Part shown: piece by piece, positions 60,517-64,000 of the stretch
Position numbering within the stretch: the first letter of the stretch is position 1
How the letters are laid out: every line of letters starts with the position of its first letter
Source of the DNA: Geobacter sp. DSM 9736
GTDB taxonomy: Bacteria; Desulfobacterota; Desulfuromonadia; Geobacterales; Geobacteraceae
Length of the DNA stretch: 64,000 nucleotides
Reading direction: 5' to 3'
Assembly (NCBI RefSeq): GCF_900187405.1
Contig: NZ_LT896716.1
Location: 2,546,001-2,610,000, forward strand
Notes under the pieces: model-generated
What the model was told of the DNA's origin: nothing
Databases searched by the model: none
The model's input: the letters and a program-made list of their open reading frames with translations, nothing else
Made by a program: the position numbers and the translations under genes

Positions 60517-61467
60517 CTACTTTGGCGGCTCAGTATCAACTGAAGCATTGGAAGCCTCGGACTGATGTTCGGCTAAGTATTTTTCGACGAGCTTATTTTT
60601 AGTCTTTTCAAGGGTCTCGTCGCAATTACCATGAAATTGCTTACACATTGAAAAGTTAAACCTAACGCCTGTCAGCTTTTTGTATTCGGAAGTTTTTTCT
60701 TTGATAATGTCATCGCATCGTATTATGTTGATCTTCAGATCTTCTATTCTACTTAAATTGACAACTCCATATTTAGCCGAGTATTGTTTTTCCTTTTTAA
60801 TTGCTTCTTCATTCTCTTTCTTGTCCACCATAGCCTGACAAACCTCACAACTTAGCTCCGGCTTTAAATATTCAGGGTTCTGTTCCGCCCAATCATTGGC
60901 CTCTCTGTATGCCTTTTCTGCTTTTTGTTGTCTCAGTCTCTCCAACTCAGCAAGCCTTTCAAGCTTCTCTTTTTTAAGCTTGTTTTCTATCTCAAGCTTT
61001 TGTCTCTCTTCTTTTTCTCTTTGCACCTCAGCCCTGTATATCTCTGTAGCCTCAGATAATTTTTGATTTGCAGTGGATATTTTGTCATTGAACGCCACAA
61101 TGAAGTCTTTGGACAAGAATTTCTTGCCGTTTTGAATAATTCTTTTATTACCTTTTATGATTTTATTAATTTTAGATAATTCGTTTTTTGCTTCCACATA
61201 AATTTCTTTATCTCTTGTTGTCAGATATTTTTCACATAACGTATCGAACTTTGCCATACTTTGCAAAACACCTATGGCCATGAAGTCAAGTATAGGATTA
61301 AGCTCATCGGAGGTGATTTCGTGCGCCTTGTACAATGTTCTTAGTTCATTTTTTGCTGCCTCAATTTCGCCTTTTATCATAAGGCTTTCGTAGTCGCCTT
61401 TAGCTACCGCGACTGATGCTGAATACAAAAGCCAGAGCCCAAGCATCAAAAATGTACAGACTTTCAT
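60517..61467 (-). CDS. AT-rich exported coiled-coil protein, hypothetical
   Basis: 316 aa with a signal peptide (cut near VAVA-KG, residue 22). Residues 130-200 form a long charged coiled coil (EKEERQKLEIENKLKKEKLERLAELERLRQQ, in parts). Four Cys appear in two pairs (CEVCQ; CKQFHGNC), possibly disulfides. No family recognised. Low GC, unlike the chromosome. Cassette-like position beside attC-like site 3. Confidence 0.7.
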   Translation of the reverse strand: MKVCTFLMLGLWLLYSASVAVAKGDYESLMIKGEIEAAKNELRTLYKAHEITSDELNPILDFMAIGVLQSMAKFDTLCEKYLTTRDKEIYVEAKNELSKINKIIKGNKRIIQNGKKFLSKDFIVAFNDKISTANQKLSEATEIYRAEVQREKEERQKLEIENKLKKEKLERLAELERLRQQKAEKAYREANDWAEQNPEYLKPELSCEVCQAMVDKKENEEAIKKEKQYSAKYGVVNLSRIEDLKINIIRCDDIIKEKTSEYKKLTGVRFNFSMCKQFHGNCDETLEKTKNKLVEKYLAEHQSEASNASVDTEPPK

Positions 61468-61547
61468 CTAGTTGCCCCCTCTCTTGCCGTTCTTCTTAAT
61501 ATTTTGATTTGTTGGTACAACTCGTAATTGAGCAGTTATAGCCAGGC

Positions 61548-61602
61548 TTATAGATATAGAAACTTGTTTCTACATTTATAAACAAGTTTCTATATCTATA
61601 AA
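61548..61602. repeat. Long perfect palindrome
   Basis: Bases 61549-61569 and 61581-61601 are perfectly inverted (21 bp, extending by a few bases with one mismatch) around a loop of about 11 bases. A second short palindrome TTTATATTAATATAAA lies at 61612-61627. It is between the DUF1835 stop and the AT-rich gene start. No T-run beyond, so perhaps an operator, terminator or insertion scar. Confidence 0.75.
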
Positions 61603-61662
61603 CCTTAAATGTTTATATTAATATAAACCTCAGTCCGCCTCTACCGCCCCCGACTCCCGGCC

Positions 61663-62541
61663 CTAACACCGTCGAAGCTGCCACTCCACCTCACTCACCC
61701 GAAACAACCCCAGCTCCGCCCCGCCCTTCCACTGCGGCAGCCGCTCCTTTGGCCCCTCAATCCTTACCAGCCCCCGATCCGCCAGAGCATTGATCTTCCC
61801 CCACAGCGTGATGTCCCCCCAGTACTGCGGCGGCTCATCATGCGCGGAAACGTACTTAAATATCTCAGCAGGAGCCTCACAACCTGAGCGCACCGCCTCC
61901 AGCGCCAGCCGTTGAAGAAGGCCCAGCCCTGTAGCCGAATCCGGCTGCTCCTTCATCCACCTGCTCACCGCAGCGGGAACCCACGGCAACGGAGCATCCG
62001 CGCAGGCTGCAAACTCGGCAAACGCATCCTGGTCCTGCAACGCGAAGGCCCGATCAACGCGCTGGGCGAACTCAAACTGGTCCAAGGTCACCGGCTCGCA
62101 CCGGTTATAGAGGGATGCGAACTGGTCGGGAGAGAGCTGCCCGAGGCCGTGGAACGGGTCGATGCCGGGGAAGGCATCGACGCAGATGAGGGATGCATCG
62201 GCATTCCCCAGGTGCTTCAGGCACGCCAGAATGTGGCAGAGCATCGACTGGTCGAAGAGGCACGCGTCGAACCAGAGAATGATGTCATGCGCCGCTGCTT
62301 CCCGCAGCCTGGAATACTGCGCTCTCAGCGTCTCCAGCGCATGCTCCCGGCTCAGCCCCCCGGCGGTGAAGTCTGCGAGAAACCGCGCCCGCGCCGACAG
62401 TGTCCCGTCATCCGGCCATCCCGGATTTCTCGGCCCCTCGTACAGGATGTCGTGCCAGATGAACACTTCTCCGGGCAGGCCGCTTTTTGAGAGGCTTCCT
62501 CCCGCGATGTCCCCGCTCGTTATGTGAAGAGGTGTAGTCAT
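61663..62541 (-). CDS. DUF1835 domain protein
   Basis: 292 aa. N-terminal LHITSGDIAGGSLSKSGLPGEVFIWHDILYEGP then LWFDACLFDQSMLCHIL and LSLIC/DAFPG-like LICVDAFPGIDPFHGLGQL match DUF1835, whose role is unknown (often next to sigma factors). The C-terminal part (IFKYVSAHDEPPQYWGDITLWGKINALADRGLVRIEGP, in parts) resembles a winged-helix. High GC, chromosomal. AGGAGGATGA precedes the ATG. Confidence 0.8.
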   Translation of the reverse strand: MTTPLHITSGDIAGGSLSKSGLPGEVFIWHDILYEGPRNPGWPDDGTLSARARFLADFTAGGLSREHALETLRAQYSRLREAAAHDIILWFDACLFDQSMLCHILACLKHLGNADASLICVDAFPGIDPFHGLGQLSPDQFASLYNRCEPVTLDQFEFAQRVDRAFALQDQDAFAEFAACADAPLPWVPAAVSRWMKEQPDSATGLGLLQRLALEAVRSGCEAPAEIFKYVSAHDEPPQYWGDITLWGKINALADRGLVRIEGPKERLPQWKGGAELGLFRVSEVEWQLRRC

Positions 62542-62753
62542 TCATCCTCCTTACAGCGCGTACACAGGATGCCGGAAAGGGTTCATACATACGCCCTCTG
62601 CGTGCACAGGCATCTCATTACGAATGGGGTCTTATAGCACGTAAGAACATTAAAAGAAACTGGAGGAAGAGGCGCGACGGGGATAGGCAGAAGTGAGGGA
62701 TGTACGGGAGAACTAAAGAGTCGTCGGATGCAGTAGCGGCGAGTGATCGTGTG

Positions 62754-64000
62754 CTAATCGGAGCTGTTCAGCAGCTTCCGGATCATTTCCATGTCCTTGT
62801 CCAGGTCCAGGGGTTTCACGAAATACGCGTCCATGCCGGCTGCGAGGGCTTTTTCCTCATCCTCGGGGAATCCGCCCGCGGTCATGGCAATAATCGGGAT
62901 ATGCTCACCGGTCTGCAGCTCTTTCTCCCGTATCAGACGGGTCGCCGTCAGGCCGTCCATTCGCGGCATCTGTATGTCCATCATGATCAGGTCGTACTCC
63001 CCCTTCTCCCACAGTTCCACCGCCTCCGCTCCGGTCTGCGCCAGGTCCATCCCAATACCGCGAAGTTCCAGGAGCTGCCGCAGGAGAATGGCCGCTATTC
63101 TGTCGTCTTCGGCCACCAGGAACCGGAGGGGTTTTTCGCCCTCAGACGCCGGCTCGCCGGTTGACTCCACCGCCGGTGAAGTGGTGGCAGGAGCTTCCTT
63201 GGCGGCTTCCGAGGCCTCGTCGGTTTCGATACGGAACTCGGCTCCTTCCGCAATGTTGCGGACAGTCAGCTTCCCGCTCATGTTCCGTTCAATGATGGTT
63301 TTAGACATAAACAGCCCCAGCCCCGTGCCCTTGTCGGGCCCTTTCGTCGTGAAGTACGGGTCGAACACCCGGCTGATGATCTCCGCCGGAATTCCCCCCG
63401 CATTATCGGAAACGGTAATGACGGCTTTGGAGCCTTCCTTGAAGACCTTGATAGTGACAGCCCTTTGAGTGCTCCCTCTCCTGGCTTCGAGAGCATCCCG
63501 TGCATTCTGGAGAATGTTGAGAAGCACCTGGGAATATTCGTTTGGGTACCCGATGCTGACCGGATCGTCGGCAACCTCGACTTTGACTTCGATCCTCAGG
63601 TTACCCAAGCTCTGCTCCAGCAGAGACAGCGTGCGGGCAAGCACCTCCGCGACCCTGAACCGGACCCTCTCCTTGTCGGGCCTGAAGAAATTCCTGAAAT
63701 CATCGATGGTGCGGGACAGGTGGTGGATGGTATCGAGGGCTTTTCGGGCCGAGGCGTCGAAATGCCCTTTACTGAACTGCCCCATATCCGATCGCAGCTG
63801 CAGGTCCTGGATTATCAGGGCGAGGACGTTCAGCGGCTGGCGCCACTGGTGCGCGATATTGCCGATCATCTCACCCATTGCGGCCTGACGCCCCTGATGA
63901 ACGAGCATCCGCTCCTTTTCCTGGAGGGCTTCCATGGCCTCCAGCCGCGCGGCCATCTCGTCCCCGAGATGCCCCAGGGCGTCTGTGAGCTCCACCGTCC
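62754..64000 (-). CDS. Hybrid sensor histidine kinase, 5' part outside the window
   Basis: At least 415 residues; the frame is open at the window edge, so the sensing part is missing (GTG 63993-63995 is probably internal). A coiled coil leads to the His box AAMGEMIGNIAHQWRQPLNVLALIIQ, then the HATPase boxes NILQNARDALEA, DNAGGIP and GTGLGLFMSK. After an acidic linker comes a receiver domain (about 290-413) with acidic pocket AEDDR, phospho-Asp in IMMDIQMPRMDG, and KPL. The His box matches the kinase at 20153. The output receiver suggests a phosphorelay. Confidence 0.92.
   Translation of the reverse strand, partial: TVELTDALGHLGDEMAARLEAMEALQEKERMLVHQGRQAAMGEMIGNIAHQWRQPLNVLALIIQDLQLRSDMGQFSKGHFDASARKALDTIHHLSRTIDDFRNFFRPDKERVRFRVAEVLARTLSLLEQSLGNLRIEVKVEVADDPVSIGYPNEYSQVLLNILQNARDALEARRGSTQRAVTIKVFKEGSKAVITVSDNAGGIPAEIISRVFDPYFTTKGPDKGTGLGLFMSKTIIERNMSGKLTVRNIAEGAEFRIETDEASEAAKEAPATTSPAVESTGEPASEGEKPLRFLVAEDDRIAAILLRQLLELRGIGMDLAQTGAEAVELWEKGEYDLIMMDIQMPRMDGLTATRLIREKELQTGEHIPIIAMTAGGFPEDEEKALAAGMDAYFVKPLDLDKDMEMIRKLLNSSD

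Overview
The window reads as chromosome of a Geobacter-like bacterium (Geobacteraceae, Desulfuromonadia). The evidence is three PpcA-type triheme c7 cytochromes, a GTP-type PEP carboxykinase, a 12-gene complex I operon with a fused NuoBCD, many sensor kinases of the Geobacter style, and high-GC coding DNA. This assignment is inferred from gene content; no rRNA or tRNA gene was seen.

Layout. 1-2418: end of an mrp Na+/H+ antiporter operon (mrpD partial, E, F, G). 2528-17300: envelope and stress genes, mostly single transcription units: Spy-like exported proteins, a nitroreductase-like protein, an AI-2E family permease, DUF2254 and DUF1622 membrane proteins, a Cys-rich copper-storage protein, an ion channel, two YeeE/YedE sulfur-transport halves, a fatty acid hydroxylase-like protein and a CopA-type copper ATPase. 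Remnants of an MscS channel and an outer-membrane protein lie among them. 17434-34426: Pal-like lipoprotein, TPR lipoprotein-like gene, sensor kinase, ComF, three c7 cytochromes, PurE, carbonic anhydrase, a JAMM-DinG helicase fusion, PEPCK, rubredoxin, a class V aminotransferase and a four-S1-domain protein. 34428-37259: HAF-repeat protein, a surface-adhesin-like protein, Bcp peroxiredoxin, and a TrxC-type thioredoxin whose first active-site cysteine is an in-frame TGA followed by a SECIS-like hairpin, so a probable selenoprotein.

37277-53495: nuoA-BCD-E-F-G-H-I-J-K-L-M-N. The operon is interrupted by inserted genes (a cytochrome c plus DUF488, a GxxExxY protein, an ankyrin protein) and by at least three repeat families: a 123-184 bp MITE-like repeat, inverted 'cacagag' repeats, and 9-bp tandem repeats. 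53571-56562: OmpA-type lipoprotein, SPOR-like lipoprotein and a CBS-domain family II pyrophosphatase.

56676-61662 is an accessory island: vapBC, a truncated ORF, a REP-associated transposase with its own inverted ends, an IS21 istB remnant, a duplicated vapC 3' half, and two AT-rich genes for exported proteins. Three attC-like sites sit right after the cassette-like ORFs, suggesting a remnant integron cassette array without an integrase. 61663-64000: a DUF1835 protein and a hybrid histidine kinase that runs off the window.

The genes serve mainly respiratory energy conservation (complex I, c7 cytochromes, cation antiport), redox and copper defence (Bcp with Sec-thioredoxin, CopA, Csp) and envelope maintenance.
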